Shown: positions 1 to 8,106 of the stretch, piece after piece
Position numbering within the stretch: the first letter of the stretch is position 1
Layout of the letters: each line of letters opens with the position of its first letter
Origin: an uncultured Clostridia bacterium
Lineage (GTDB): Bacteria; Bacillota; Clostridia; Lachnospirales; CAG-274
Reading direction: 5' to 3'
Length of the DNA stretch: 50,213 nt
Assembly (NCBI GenBank): GCA_947585865.1
Contig: CANPXH010000015.1
Span: 1-50,213 of the forward strand
The notes under the pieces: generated by a model
The model's input: the letters and a program-made list of their open reading frames with translations, nothing else
Database searches by the model: none
What the model was told of the DNA's origin: nothing
Position numbers and translations under genes: made by a program

Positions 1-16
1 AACCATCGGAAGGTTC

Positions 17-110
17 CCACGTTTTTGGTACTTTTTTCGCAAAAAAGTACATAAAATTTACTTACTTTTTAAAGTAAAATAAACAAAAATTTATATGAAA
101 AATACAGAAA
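17..110. repeat. Dispersed palindromic repeat at the left window end
   Basis: Positions 28-50 form a perfect 10-bp inverted repeat around a CGC centre. A second palindrome of the type CTTACTTT/AAAGTAA follows at about 60-78. The stretch 17-45 is identical to the last 29 bases of the window, and related palindromes lie at 49529-49551 and 49641-49663. It belongs to a dispersed, non-coding repeat family; I see no gene here. Confidence 0.75.
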
Positions 111-160
111 AAAAAAGAAAAAAGTTTGTGCAGCTTTTTAAAGCAGTTCACCAAAAATCC

Positions 161-314
161 AGTCAAGGATATTCGTACTACGCTTTCGCTACGTACTCAT
201 AACCGACGGCTTTTGCCAAAGCCTTTGTATTCAGCAGGAGCTTGCACCCCTGCTGAATACAAAAGTAAGTACTCGCCGCTTATAGAAGCGGGAGACTTAT
301 CCGTCGGTTAAATA
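161..314 (+). mobile_element. IS200/IS605-like MITE, copy 1 (structured, no transposase)
   Basis: About 150 bp with strong secondary structure. The outer pairing is AACCGACGG (201-209) with CCGTCGGTT (301-309). It encloses three hairpins: 208-223 (GGCTTT/AAAGCC), 225-262 (perfect 14-bp stem) and 276-291 (CCGCTT/AAGCGG). A GTAC-TACGC-TTTC element precedes it at about 175-196. A second copy in opposite orientation lies at 15987-16136 with compensatory base changes in the stems. The end hairpins resemble the subterminal hairpins of IS200/IS605 elements, but no tnpA or tnpB is present. The short open frame that crosses it has no coding features. Assignment to IS200/IS605 is by resemblance only. 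Confidence 0.6.
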
Positions 315-322
315 AATCAAAA

Positions 323-358
323 GAAGCTACCGCATTACAACTCAAATGAGATAGCCTC
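323..358 (-). terminator. Possible terminator of yajC
   Basis: On the minus strand GAGGCTA pairs with TAGCTTC, with a CTCA/TGAG inner stem, followed by TTTTG. The stem includes one wobble pair and the U-tract is short, so the call is weak. Confidence 0.35.
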
Positions 359-396
359 TTTAACTTTAAGGCTTAATAACACAGCCCTTTTATCAC

Positions 397-834
397 CTAT
401 TTACTTTCCGGCTCAGAGCTCATATTGGGAGCCTTATTTCCGTATATCTCGCTTTTCTTAACGGGTATTCTTATACCTCTGTTGGTGCCGAACTCCACGA
501 CCACTATTTGATCGTTTATCTCGGTAACCTTGCCGTAAAAGCCTGAGGATGTCATAACATCATCGCCTATCTTGATAGACTCCTGCATAGTCTTAAGTTC
601 CTTTTCCCTCTTCTTGGAAGGCCTTATAGCAAAGAAATAGAATATAGCCACAAGAGCTACGATATAGAGGATAACGCCCATACCTCCCATGCCTGATGAT
701 CTCTGAGCAGCTTGTCCTGCTGCCTGAGTAGCGGCCTGAGCAGCCTGAGTGACAGCCTGAGCAGCGGTTTCCCCGGCGCCTGATTCCATCACTATGGAAG
801 GAACCGTATCCAATAGATTCAGTAATATACTCAT
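397..834 (-). CDS. yajC: Preprotein translocase subunit YajC
   Basis: Small single-pass membrane protein that associates with SecDF in the Sec export system. Residues about 52-70 form one transmembrane segment (VILYIVALVAIFYFFAI), followed at once by the family signature RPSKKREKE and the soluble KIGDDVMTSSGFYGKV domain. An unusual Ala/Gln-rich stretch (about residues 24-44) precedes the membrane segment. Two ATGs compete, at 840 and 834. GGAG lies 3 nt from the first and 9 nt from the second, so 834 (MSILL) is preferred, giving 145 aa. It has its own promoter and is not beside secDF here, though secA lies 7 kb away. The family call is secure; only the start is uncertain. Confidence 0.93.
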   Translation of the reverse strand: MSILLNLLDTVPSIVMESGAGETAAQAVTQAAQAATQAAGQAAQRSSGMGGMGVILYIVALVAIFYFFAIRPSKKREKELKTMQESIKIGDDVMTSSGFYGKVTEINDQIVVVEFGTNRGIRIPVKKSEIYGNKAPNMSSEPESK

Positions 835-865
835 TTTCATTATCTCCTTTTATGTTTATTATATC

Positions 866-894
866 ATTATATTAAATTATCGCCCTATAGTCAA
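866..894 (-). promoter_or_regulatory. Sigma-A-type promoter of yajC
   Basis: On the minus strand TTGACT (889-894), a 17-bp spacer and TATAAT (866-871) lie about 30 bp upstream of the yajC start. Confidence 0.7.
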
Positions 895-960
895 GTAATA
901 AAAATATAAAACATCAGCTTATTTTCAAACAAAAACATCAGCTTATTTCAAACATTGCTA

Positions 961-1005
961 TTGACAAAAAAAGTAAAGAGCGTTAAAATGTTAGGTGGCT
1001 AACAT
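961..1005 (+). promoter_or_regulatory. marR promoter with overlapping palindromic operator
   Basis: TTGACA (961-966), 17 bp, TAAAAT (984-989). A perfect 7-bp inverted repeat, ATGTTAG-GTGG-CTAACAT (988-1005), covers the end of the -10 box and the expected transcription start. The TTAG(N4)CTAA core is the usual form of MarR-family operators, so this is very likely the autoregulatory site of the next gene. Confidence 0.75.
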
Positions 1006-1023
1006 TCAGAAGCTTCAGAGGAT

Positions 1024-1476
1024 ATGGATATGGAATGTGAAAATATCAAACATATAGGAAAAAGAATACACATGGTCTCAAACCAGATAAAGAGAAGAAT
1101 GGATAAGGAAATGTCCAAATACGGGCTTACCCATTCTCAAAATATAATCCTCTCATATCTTGCCAGAAACCAGCACAGAGATATTTTTCAAAGGGATATA
1201 GAAGAGGAATTTGACATAAGACGCTCAAGCGTGTCTTCGATACTCACCCACCTTGAGGACAAGGGCTATGTTTCAAGGCAAAGCGTGGACTACGATGCAA
1301 GGCTCAAAAAACTGACCATAACTCCAAGAGGACTTGAAACGGTGGGTAATATCTATTCTGTGGTGATAGATTTTGAAAAGAGCGTAGAGAAAGTGCTGAG
1401 CGAGGAGGAGATATATTCTCTTTTCTCGATACTGGACAAGCTTTCGGAAATAGCAAATAAAAAAGAAAACGAATAG
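1024..1476 (+). CDS. MarR-family transcriptional regulator
   Basis: A 150-residue winged-helix regulator. The helix-turn-helix spans about residues 55-80 (IFQRDIEEEFDIRRSSVSS). The wing is DARLKKLTITPRG (about 91-103), the typical MarR pattern. N- and C-terminal helices should form the dimer interface. ATGs at 1024 and 1030 are both possible; the ribosome binding site (AGAGGA) is weak for either. It lies 14 bp upstream of a MATE efflux gene in the same direction, and a perfect palindrome overlaps its promoter. It probably represses its own operon and is released by a substrate of the pump. The ligand cannot be told from sequence. Confidence 0.9.
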   Translation: MDMECENIKHIGKRIHMVSNQIKRRMDKEMSKYGLTHSQNIILSYLARNQHRDIFQRDIEEEFDIRRSSVSSILTHLEDKGYVSRQSVDYDARLKKLTITPRGLETVGNIYSVVIDFEKSVEKVLSEEEIYSLFSILDKLSEIANKKENE

Positions 1477-1490
1477 CGGGAGGAGCAACA

Positions 1491-2903
1491 ATGTCTGAAA
1501 CAATGAGAGAAAATAAAATGGGAACAATGCCTGTGAACAGGCTGCTTATATCCATGGCACTGCCTATGATGATATCCATGCTCGTACAGGCTCTTTATAA
1601 TATAGTAGACTCAATATTCGTAGCAAAATACAGCGCTGCATGTATGACGGCGATCTCGCTGGTATTCCCTATGCAGAGCCTTATGATAGCCTGCGGTACC
1701 GGCATAGGCGTAGGTATGAACGCCATACTTTCAAGATATTTGGGCGCAAAGGATCAGGAGGGCGTAAACAGGACTGCCTTAAACGGCATACTTCTGTATG
1801 TCATTTGTTATGCCCTTTTCTTTGTAGTGGGCTTAGCTGTCGCACATCCCTTTATGGCGGCTCAGGCAAGCTCCGCAGAAATAGAGGAAGCAGGCACGGT
1901 ATATCTTAGGATAGTGTGCTGCGTAAGCATAGGAATGTATGCCCAGTTCTGCTTTGAAAAGCTTTTGCAGTCCACAGGCAAGACTATTTACTCCATGTTC
2001 ACACAGCTTACAGGCGCCGTTATAAACATCATACTGGATCCCATACTCATATTCGGCCTGCTCGGAGCACCACGTATGGGTATGGCAGGCGCCGCATTGG
2101 CAACGGTGATAGGCCAGTGCATAGCAGGTATTTTTGCCATAATACTCAATATCAAGGTAAATACTGAGATACAGTTTGATATAAGAGGCTTTATGCCAAG
2201 CAAGGATACTATACTCAAAATACTTTATATAGGCATCCCTTCAATACTTATGGCATCCATAGGCTCCATAATGGTACTCGGTCTCAACACAATATTTTCT
2301 CATATGACTATCTTGGACACCACTCTTGAGCTGACCGAAGCAAGAGATACTGCCATTGCCATATTCGGCATATACTTTAAGCTCCAAAGCTTTATATTTA
2401 TGCCTGTATTCGGTCTTAACAACGGTATGGTGCCTATTGTGGCCTTCTGCATGGGCGCAAGAAACAAGGAAAGACTTATAAAAACCGTAAAGCTCAGCAT
2501 AATGTATGCCTTTTCGCTGCTGCTCATAGGCACCGTAATATTCCAGCTGATACCCGATAAGCTTCTTATGCTCTTTGCAAACGAAAGCAATTTGGATCAC
2601 ATATTGTCTATGGGTGTTCCCGCCCTTAAGATAATAAGCATACACTTCCCTATAGCAAGCTTTTGCATAATAAGTCTGTCCGTATTCCAGGCTCTTGGCA
2701 ACGGCGTGCTTTCCATGGGCGTTTCATTTATGCGTCAGCTTGTGGTCCTCGTGCCTGTGGCTTTCCTGCTTTCTCTTACTCAGCACGTAAGCAACGTATG
2801 GTTCGCCTTCCTTGCAGCCGAGTGTATATCATTTACCCTGTGCTCCTTTGCGTTCAGATATATGTATAAAAAAGAAATAAAGCATCTTGGTGAGAGTGTT
2901 TAG
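1491..2903 (+). CDS. MATE-family multidrug/cation efflux transporter
   Basis: A 470-residue polytopic protein with about 12 hydrophobic segments in two repeated halves, as in the MATE family (Na+- or H+-driven efflux of cationic drugs). The N-terminal NRLLISMALPMMISMLVQAL and YNIVDSIFVAKY segments are typical of clostridial MATE proteins. GGGAGGAGC gives a strong ribosome binding site 7 nt before the ATG. It is co-transcribed with the preceding marR gene, which points to induced drug efflux. The substrate is not predictable. Confidence 0.92.
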   Translation: MSETMRENKMGTMPVNRLLISMALPMMISMLVQALYNIVDSIFVAKYSAACMTAISLVFPMQSLMIACGTGIGVGMNAILSRYLGAKDQEGVNRTALNGILLYVICYALFFVVGLAVAHPFMAAQASSAEIEEAGTVYLRIVCCVSIGMYAQFCFEKLLQSTGKTIYSMFTQLTGAVINIILDPILIFGLLGAPRMGMAGAALATVIGQCIAGIFAIILNIKVNTEIQFDIRGFMPSKDTILKILYIGIPSILMASIGSIMVLGLNTIFSHMTILDTTLELTEARDTAIAIFGIYFKLQSFIFMPVFGLNNGMVPIVAFCMGARNKERLIKTVKLSIMYAFSLLLIGTVIFQLIPDKLLMLFANESNLDHILSMGVPALKIISIHFPIASFCIISLSVFQALGNGVLSMGVSFMRQLVVLVPVAFLLSLTQHVSNVWFAFLAAECISFTLCSFAFRYMYKKEIKHLGESV

Positions 2904-2921
2904 AAGCTTATGCCTGTTTGC

Positions 2922-3416
2922 TTATATTTCCGCATAATACACGGTATTTCCGTTATCCTTTATCACCTTTAAAATACTTTCAAAGCTAAGCCATACCGTA
3001 GCGGTGTTTATATTGGGATGAAATCCCAGTATGTCCATATTTTTAAGCTCCTTGTCAAACACTATCTCCACATTGCGTTCCTTATCGTTGAGCACGCCGA
3101 AGGGAGATACGGAGCCTTGTGTAAGGCCCAAGCAGTTCATAAGCCTTTCGGCAGAACCGAAGCTCAGACGGCTTGAGCCTATCTGTGCTCTTACGCTTTT
3201 AAGATCCACATCCTTGTGACCCGGAGTCACCACAAGAAAATGGCGCTTTCCGCTTCCGTCACGCAGGAAAAGGTTCTTGCATATCTCGCCCTTTTTGTAC
3301 ATACCTTTTTTATCCAGCTCTTCTATGGTGAATATGGCCTCATGCTCGTCAACGCTGTAGCTTATACCAAGCTCGTTCAGCTTGTCATATACCCTTTGCT
3401 TCACCTCATTGTCCAT
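2922..3416 (-). CDS. ProX/YbaK-type aminoacyl-tRNA deacylase (prolyl-tRNA editing)
   Basis: A 164-residue single-domain protein of the YbaK/ProX family, which hydrolyses mischarged tRNA (classically Ala-tRNAPro) in trans. The motif CKNLFLRDGSGKRHFLVV, with its lysine (about residue 47), and the segments SFGSAERL and GSVSPFGVLND match the free-standing ProX/PrdX type. It is the last gene of a minus-strand operon, 17 bp after sfsA. Placement with proB and proA is suggestive because proline is the cognate amino acid for this editing family. The exact misacylated tRNA it clears is inferred from the family. Confidence 0.88.
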   Translation of the reverse strand: MDNEVKQRVYDKLNELGISYSVDEHEAIFTIEELDKKGMYKKGEICKNLFLRDGSGKRHFLVVTPGHKDVDLKSVRAQIGSSRLSFGSAERLMNCLGLTQGSVSPFGVLNDKERNVEIVFDKELKNMDILGFHPNINTATVWLSFESILKVIKDNGNTVYYAEI

Positions 3417-3433
3417 AAACGGTCTCTTCCTTC

Positions 3434-4117
3434 TTACTGCAAAATAATATCCACATCTTTCCCGATCACCATTTCATCTGCCCCGACAGCACAATCCACC
3501 GCCATTATATCCACTCCTTCTTCCCTTGCTTTTTTCAAGGCAAGAGCAAATTCTCTGTGATTTTCGGCATTTGGCGTAAAGTGATCCACGTTCTCCATTT
3601 GTATCACGAAAAGCAGACAAGCTCCATACCCTTCCTTTACCGCTTCTATAAGCTCATTCACATGCTTGACGGCTCTTACGCTGGGAGCGTCGGGGAAGCT
3701 GACAACGTTATCCTTTTCAAGAGTAACGCCTTTTACCTCTATAAATGTCCTTATATCTCCCTGCTCTATATAGAAATCAAAGCGAGAGTCCTTATACACG
3801 CATTCTCTTTTTATAAAAGTAATATCTTTAAAGAGCCTGCCCTGCTTCAATGCCTCTTCGACAGCCTTATTGGGCGCTCCCGAATCCATATTTATGAGCC
3901 TTTCGCCCTTTTTTACCGCAACAAGAGAATATCTTGTCCTTCTTTTGGCGTCTGAGCTTGGCTCAAGATATACCTCGGCATCCTTCACAAGCAGCTCCCT
4001 GCACCGCCCTGTGTTTCTGACATGGCATATCTCTGTGCTGCCGTTTATATCCACCTTGGCGATAAAGCGGTTCTCACGAATTATGAATCTTCCCTTTGTA
4101 ATGTTTTCGTATTTCAT
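3434..4117 (-). CDS. sfsA: SfsA-family DNA/RNA nuclease
   Basis: 227 residues, typical of SfsA (sugar fermentation stimulation protein A). It has an N-terminal OB-like part and a PD-(D/E)XK-type nuclease core: RFDF (112-115), EVKG (127-130) and the family block FPDAPSVRA (141-149). Start ATG 4117 overlaps the proA stop (ATGA), implying translational coupling. The physiological substrate is unsettled in the family as a whole. Its position between proA and the tRNA-editing gene gives no clear functional hint. Confidence 0.92.
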   Translation of the reverse strand: MKYENITKGRFIIRENRFIAKVDINGSTEICHVRNTGRCRELLVKDAEVYLEPSSDAKRRTRYSLVAVKKGERLINMDSGAPNKAVEEALKQGRLFKDITFIKRECVYKDSRFDFYIEQGDIRTFIEVKGVTLEKDNVVSFPDAPSVRAVKHVNELIEAVKEGYGACLLFVIQMENVDHFTPNAENHREFALALKKAREEGVDIMAVDCAVGADEMVIGKDVDIILQ

Positions 4118-5361
4118 TTTCTTACCTGACCGTTACCGTATATCACATACTTTGTGGTAGTCAGTTCCTTAAGCCCCATGGGGCCTCTTGCGTGGAGCTT
4201 TTGTGTGCTTATGCCTATCTCGGCGCCAAAGCCGAATTCATTGCCGTCTGTAAATCTTGTGGAAGCATTTACATACACTGCGGCTGAATCTATCTCATTT
4301 AAAAATCTTTGCGTGTTTTCATAGCTTTCGCTTATTATGCACTCGGAGTGACCCGTTGAATATTTTGTGATATGGTCTATCGCCTCATCTATGCTGTCCA
4401 CTACCTTTACGGCAAGTATAAGATCCAAATACTCCGCTGCCCAGTCCTCCTCCTCTGCAGGCTTTGCATCCGGGATAACAAGGCGCACTCTTTCATCTCC
4501 CCTTATCTCAACGCCCTTTTTGCGAAGAGCTGAGACCGCAGGAGGAAGTAATCTGTCGGCTATATTCTTATGCACAAGGAACGTTTCGGCGGCATTGCAC
4601 ACTCCCGGCCTTTGCGCCTTGGCATTCACTATTATGTCAACAGCCATATCCACGTCTGCGCTTTCATCGGCAAACACATGGCAGTTGCCTACCCCTGTTT
4701 CTATAACGGGCACGGCGGAATTGAGCACCACGCTTTGTATGAGTCCTGATCCTCCTCTCGGTATGAGCACATCGATATAGCCGTTCATCTTCATCATTTG
4801 AGCGGCGCTTTCACGTGAAGTATCTTCCACCAGCTGCACTATATTTTCATCTATGCCCATTGCTCTTATGACAGCCTTAAACAGAGAGACCACTGCTTTG
4901 TTGGAATTTATGGCCTCCTTGCCGCCCCTTAATATAACGGCGCTTCCCGCCTTGATGCAAAGGCCGAAGGCATCTGATGTAACATTTGGCCGTGCCTCGT
5001 ATATTATGCCTATTACTCCCATAGGCACTCTCTTTTGGCCTACGATAAGTCCGTTGGGCAATGTCTTCATATTTTCAAATCGGCCTATGGGATCGGGGAG
5101 ATCGGCTATCTGCTCAAGTCCGTCAGCCATGGCGTATATCCTGTCCTTGCTGAGCATAAGCCTGTCAATGAGCGAAGGCTTGAGCCCATTTGCTTTGGCA
5201 TTTTCAAGATCCGCCTCGTTTGCGGAAATAATGCTGCCCCAATTATCTCTAAGCGCCTTGGCGCAGTCTGTGAGCAATTTATCCTTGTCTTTTGCAGTGA
5301 GCACAGCTATGGCTCTTTTTGCCTTTAAGGCATCCTTTCCCATTTGGGTAACGGTTTTCAT
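4114..5361 (-). CDS. proA: Gamma-glutamyl phosphate reductase
   Basis: 415 residues, full length. Catalyses NADPH reduction of glutamyl 5-phosphate to glutamate 5-semialdehyde, the second step of proline synthesis. It has the aldehyde-dehydrogenase-like catalytic Cys255 in QRPGVCNAAET, the IYEARPNVTSDA block (120-131) and a HARGPMGLKELTT C-terminal motif. Its 5' end overlaps the cyclo-ligase gene by 4 bp and its 3' end overlaps sfsA by 4 bp, so it is tightly coupled in the operon. proB lies two genes upstream rather than adjacent. Confidence 0.97.
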   Translation of the reverse strand: MKTVTQMGKDALKAKRAIAVLTAKDKDKLLTDCAKALRDNWGSIISANEADLENAKANGLKPSLIDRLMLSKDRIYAMADGLEQIADLPDPIGRFENMKTLPNGLIVGQKRVPMGVIGIIYEARPNVTSDAFGLCIKAGSAVILRGGKEAINSNKAVVSLFKAVIRAMGIDENIVQLVEDTSRESAAQMMKMNGYIDVLIPRGGSGLIQSVVLNSAVPVIETGVGNCHVFADESADVDMAVDIIVNAKAQRPGVCNAAETFLVHKNIADRLLPPAVSALRKKGVEIRGDERVRLVIPDAKPAEEEDWAAEYLDLILAVKVVDSIDEAIDHITKYSTGHSECIISESYENTQRFLNEIDSAAVYVNASTRFTDGNEFGFGAEIGISTQKLHARGPMGLKELTTTKYVIYGNGQVRK

Positions 5362-5891
5362 AATATCCTCTCCTCCGTTGCAATGATATCAACAGGCACA
5401 TCATTTTCATCCCTAGGCAGCACATCCGTTATCTGCGCCTCATAGCACAGACCCACAGCCGCCATATATATATTTTCGCTTAGGTATCTGTCATAATAGC
5501 CGCCGCCGTAGCCTATTCTGTATTTTTTTTCATCAAAGGCAAGCCCCGGCACCGCTATAAGAGTTCCGCCGTCTGATACAAGTATTTTACCGCTATCGTA
5601 ATTCGGCTCGGGTATACCGTATCTGTTGGGAACAAGCTCGGATACGGAGCTTATTTCGGCAAATACCATACGGCCCTTTTCCAGCATAATGGGAACAGCC
5701 GTTTTTTTACCGTCTGCAAGCGCCTTTTTTATAAAAGGTATAGTATCTATCTCATCCTTGAAGCTCACAAATGTAAATATCTTTTCGGCGTTTATATAAT
5801 ACTGTGTTTCGTATATGGCCTCCGTCACCTTTGAAGGCTCTGTATGTTTCCGTATATCGCTGTATTTTTTCCGTATTTCGGCCTTAGTCAT
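5358..5891 (-). CDS. fthC: 5-formyltetrahydrofolate cyclo-ligase
   Basis: 177 residues. Converts 5-formyl-THF to 5,10-methenyl-THF with ATP. The signature GYGGGYYDRYL (127-137) and the N-terminal KAEIRKKYSDIRK basic segment are diagnostic. It overlaps proB by 8 bp upstream and proA by 4 bp downstream, so it is inserted between the two proline genes and almost certainly co-translated with them. There is no known pathway link to proline; the placement looks like operon convenience. Confidence 0.93.
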   Translation of the reverse strand: MTKAEIRKKYSDIRKHTEPSKVTEAIYETQYYINAEKIFTFVSFKDEIDTIPFIKKALADGKKTAVPIMLEKGRMVFAEISSVSELVPNRYGIPEPNYDSGKILVSDGGTLIAVPGLAFDEKKYRIGYGGGYYDRYLSENIYMAAVGLCYEAQITDVLPRDENDVPVDIIATEERIL

Positions 5892-6690
5892 TTTTATTAC
5901 CTACAAAAAGAGTGCCAACATTGTTTCCCTCAAGTATCTCATGTATGATCTCGGGGCTTTCTCCCGAGGCGATCACCATATCTATGCCCCTTTTTCCCAG
6001 AAAGTCCGCCGCCTGCACCTTTGTGATCATACCGCCTGTGCCAAGCATGGAAGCCGAACCTCCCGCAAGAGAATATATCTCATCCGTTATTTTCGGCACG
6101 ACATTTATCATCTTTGCATTATCGTCTTTATTGGGATCGGAGGTATACATACCGTCTATGTCGGAAAGTATTATGAGCAGATCCCCATTTACGATAGCCG
6201 CAACATATGCAGAAAGCGTATCATTATCCGAAAATTCATTGAACTCATCTGTGGCAACGGTATCGTTTTCATTTACTATTGGTATGACCTTCAGATCAAA
6301 AAGCTTATTGAAGGTATTGCTGGCGTTTCTTTTTTTATGCTCTGCGTCAAATACCGGCTTTGTAAGAAGTATCTGCGCTATCTTCTGATTGTATTCTCCG
6401 AAAAATCTTTCATACATCTGCATAAGTATAGCCTGCCCCACAGCGGAGGAGGCCTGCTTGCCTATAACGTCACGGGGCCTTTCGCTTAAGCCAAGCTTCT
6501 CTGCCCCTACGGCAATGGCGCCCGAGGATACCAGCACAACATCTATGTCTCTGTTGCGCAGATCCGTCAGCACCCTTGCAAAGCGCTCCATTTTTTGGAG
6601 ATTGAACTTGCCGTTGGGGTATGTAAGAGATGTTGTTCCTACCTTGATTATTATTCTTTTGTGATATTTAAGTCTTTGTCTGTATTCCAT
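5884..6690 (-). CDS. proB: Glutamate 5-kinase (short form without PUA domain)
   Basis: 268 residues. Phosphorylates glutamate in the first step of proline synthesis. It has the amino-acid-kinase motifs KVGT (16-19), SSGAI (55-59), NEND (140-143), FSDNDTLS (153-160) and GTGGM. The sequence stops after the kinase domain, so the C-terminal PUA domain of the approximately 370-residue enzymes is absent, as in many Firmicutes. The start overlaps the end of the upstream permease gene by 40 bp. Confidence 0.95.
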   Translation of the reverse strand: MEYRQRLKYHKRIIIKVGTTSLTYPNGKFNLQKMERFARVLTDLRNRDIDVVLVSSGAIAVGAEKLGLSERPRDVIGKQASSAVGQAILMQMYERFFGEYNQKIAQILLTKPVFDAEHKKRNASNTFNKLFDLKVIPIVNENDTVATDEFNEFSDNDTLSAYVAAIVNGDLLIILSDIDGMYTSDPNKDDNAKMINVVPKITDEIYSLAGGSASMLGTGGMITKVQAADFLGKRGIDMVIASGESPEIIHEILEGNNVGTLFVGNKND

Positions 6691-7556
6691 TTCCGCCCAC
6701 CTGTTTTATAATTAAGTAATATTACCGATGAAAATATAAGTATTATACCTGCAAGGCTTGCAAATGTAAGGTGCTGATGAAGTATGAACACGCTTACGAG
6801 CACGCCTACGGCAGGCTCCGTTGTGGCAAGTATAGAAGCCGTGCCCGACTCCACGCCCGAAAGTCCTTTTGTGTAGAAAAGAAAAGGCGTTACCGTTGAA
6901 ACAAGCACTATGAGTATTGCCGTCAGCCCTCCCGCAGGCTCTGAAAGAGCCGAACATATTTCGCCTATGCGGCAAAGAGGTATGGAGCCTATCGCCGCAA
7001 ATATGAACGTATATACGGTGACCGTCACGTCATTGTATTTTTTAAGGGCAAAGCGGCCGAATATACTGTAAAGCCCGTAAAAAAGCCCTGAGCCTATGCC
7101 GCATATTATGCCAAAGAGAGTGCCGTTTATATTGCCGCTCACTATTCCCGTCACAAGAGCACAGCCTATTACCGTCATCACAAGGGCAATGAGCTTGACC
7201 GGCGTGAGCTTTTCTCCGAAAAGAACAGCCGACAAGAACACCACAAACACCGGAGCGGTGTACAGCAGCACTACGGCTATTGCTGTCGTACACTCGTTCA
7301 TAGAGGTGAAAAGACACCAGTTGAACCATACAAAGCTTATTATCCCCGTTCCTATAAAATATTTTATATCCTTGAGCCTTATTTTGAAAAGGCTTCTGTC
7401 CTTTATAAAAAATATAACGGTCAGCACCGCCGCCGCACCAAAGCTGCGCACTGCCACTATGCTGCCGGGGCTCATGCCCACGCTTTTGAGCTCTGTGGAA
7501 AACAGACTTATTATGCCCCAGAGCACGGCTGCGATAATTATGTATAAGCTGTACAT
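6651..7556 (-). CDS. DMT-superfamily (EamA) permease
   Basis: 301 residues with 10 predicted membrane segments arranged as two EamA repeats. The second repeat ends in the typical EPAVGVLVSVFILHQHL-like segment. These proteins export or import metabolites, often amino acids, in the cytoplasmic membrane. The ribosome binding site is AAGGTGGG before ATG 7556. As first gene of the proline operon it could move proline, glutamate or a related compound, but this is only an inference from position. Confidence 0.87.
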   Translation of the reverse strand: MYSLYIIIAAVLWGIISLFSTELKSVGMSPGSIVAVRSFGAAAVLTVIFFIKDRSLFKIRLKDIKYFIGTGIISFVWFNWCLFTSMNECTTAIAVVLLYTAPVFVVFLSAVLFGEKLTPVKLIALVMTVIGCALVTGIVSGNINGTLFGIICGIGSGLFYGLYSIFGRFALKKYNDVTVTVYTFIFAAIGSIPLCRIGEICSALSEPAGGLTAILIVLVSTVTPFLFYTKGLSGVESGTASILATTEPAVGVLVSVFILHQHLTFASLAGIILIFSSVILLNYKTGGRKWNTDKDLNITKE

Positions 7557-7584
7557 TTTTATCCCACCTTTTCGCTATCTATAA

Positions 7585-7613
7585 AATATACCATAATTCC
7601 CGCCTTATTTCAA
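7585..7613 (-). promoter_or_regulatory. Promoter of the permease-proB-fthC-proA-sfsA-proX operon
   Basis: Minus strand TTGAAA (7608-7613), 17-bp spacer, TATATT (7585-7590), about 28 bp before the permease start. It is the only good promoter seen upstream of the six-gene operon. Confidence 0.65.
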
Positions 7614-7642
7614 CCGAATATAATTAAATTTTTTCGGTGGAC

Positions 7643-7672
7643 TTGCAATATTTTGATATTGCCGCATAGAAT
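7643..7672 (+). promoter_or_regulatory. Possible promoter of the Cys/Ile-rich small protein
   Basis: TTGCAA (7643-7648), 18 bp, TAGAAT (7667-7672). The CATAGAATT around the -10 could also be read as a sporulation sigma -10 box, but no convincing -35 partner for that was found. Confidence 0.45.
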
Positions 7673-7703
7673 TGAATTGTATTAGAAATTGGAGGTAACT
7701 TAT

Positions 7704-7895
7704 ATGGGTTGCGGTAACAACAATACTTTATGGATCATCATTATTCTTCTTTTCTGCTGCGGAAATAACAATGGAGTAGGTAATCTCTTCGGCGGATGCG
7801 GCGGCAACGATTGCTCATGGATAATCATTTTGATCCTCCTTTTCTGCTGCTGCGGAAATAATGGCATAGGCAGCATTTGCGATAACAAGTGCTGA
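7704..7895 (+). CDS. Small Cys/Gly/Asn/Ile-rich duplicated protein
   Basis: 63 residues. Start ATG 7704 (MGCGNNNTLW) is chosen because GGAGG at 7691-7695 is spaced 8 nt from it. The protein is an internal duplication of about 30 residues: WIIIILLFCCGNNNG followed by SWIIILILLFCCCGNNG, each a short hydrophobic strand or membrane span flanked by Cys and Gly/Asn runs. Proteins of this style are common in Clostridia and are often annotated only by composition (high-cysteine, chorion-like). Its function is unknown; a surface, spore or membrane structural role is possible. It has a promoter upstream and a strong terminator downstream, so it is monocistronic. Confidence 0.75.
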   Translation: MGCGNNNTLWIIIILLFCCGNNNGVGNLFGGCGGNDCSWIIILILLFCCCGNNGIGSICDNKC

Positions 7896-7906
7896 TGTAT
7901 TGTTGG

Positions 7907-7940
7907 GAGGCTGACGCATAAGGCGGCAGCCTCTTTTTTC
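7907..7940 (+). terminator. Rho-independent terminator of the small Cys-rich gene
   Basis: GAGGCTG (7907-7913) pairs with CAGCCTC (7927-7933), followed by TTTTTT. Confidence 0.88.
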
Positions 7941-8000
7941 TGTGCAGACGGATATCCCTGCCTGCAATAATTAAGAAAAACAGAATTTTTCAAATATCTA

Positions 8001-8065
8001 TTGCATATCATAGGTAAAATCTGTTATCATATATAAAGGATACTTTCGGGAACCGTATCCCGAAA
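8001..8065 (+). promoter_or_regulatory. secA promoter and leader hairpin
   Basis: TTGCAT (8001-8006), 18 bp, TATCAT (8025-8030) form a plausible promoter. Just downstream, TTTCGGGA (8044-8051) and TCCCGAAA (8058-8065) make a perfect 8-bp stem with a 6-nt loop in the 5' leader. There is no U-tract, so it is not a terminator. It could stabilise the mRNA or act in regulation, but nothing identifies a ligand. Confidence 0.5.
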
Positions 8066-8106
8066 ACGGTGAGCTATGCAATTTATATATACAGAGGTGT
8101 AATGCA

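Noticed and set aside
126..311. Open frame of 61 codons in the first MITE
   Set aside because: It follows the hairpin sequence, has no ribosome binding site, and the second MITE copy does not keep the frame.
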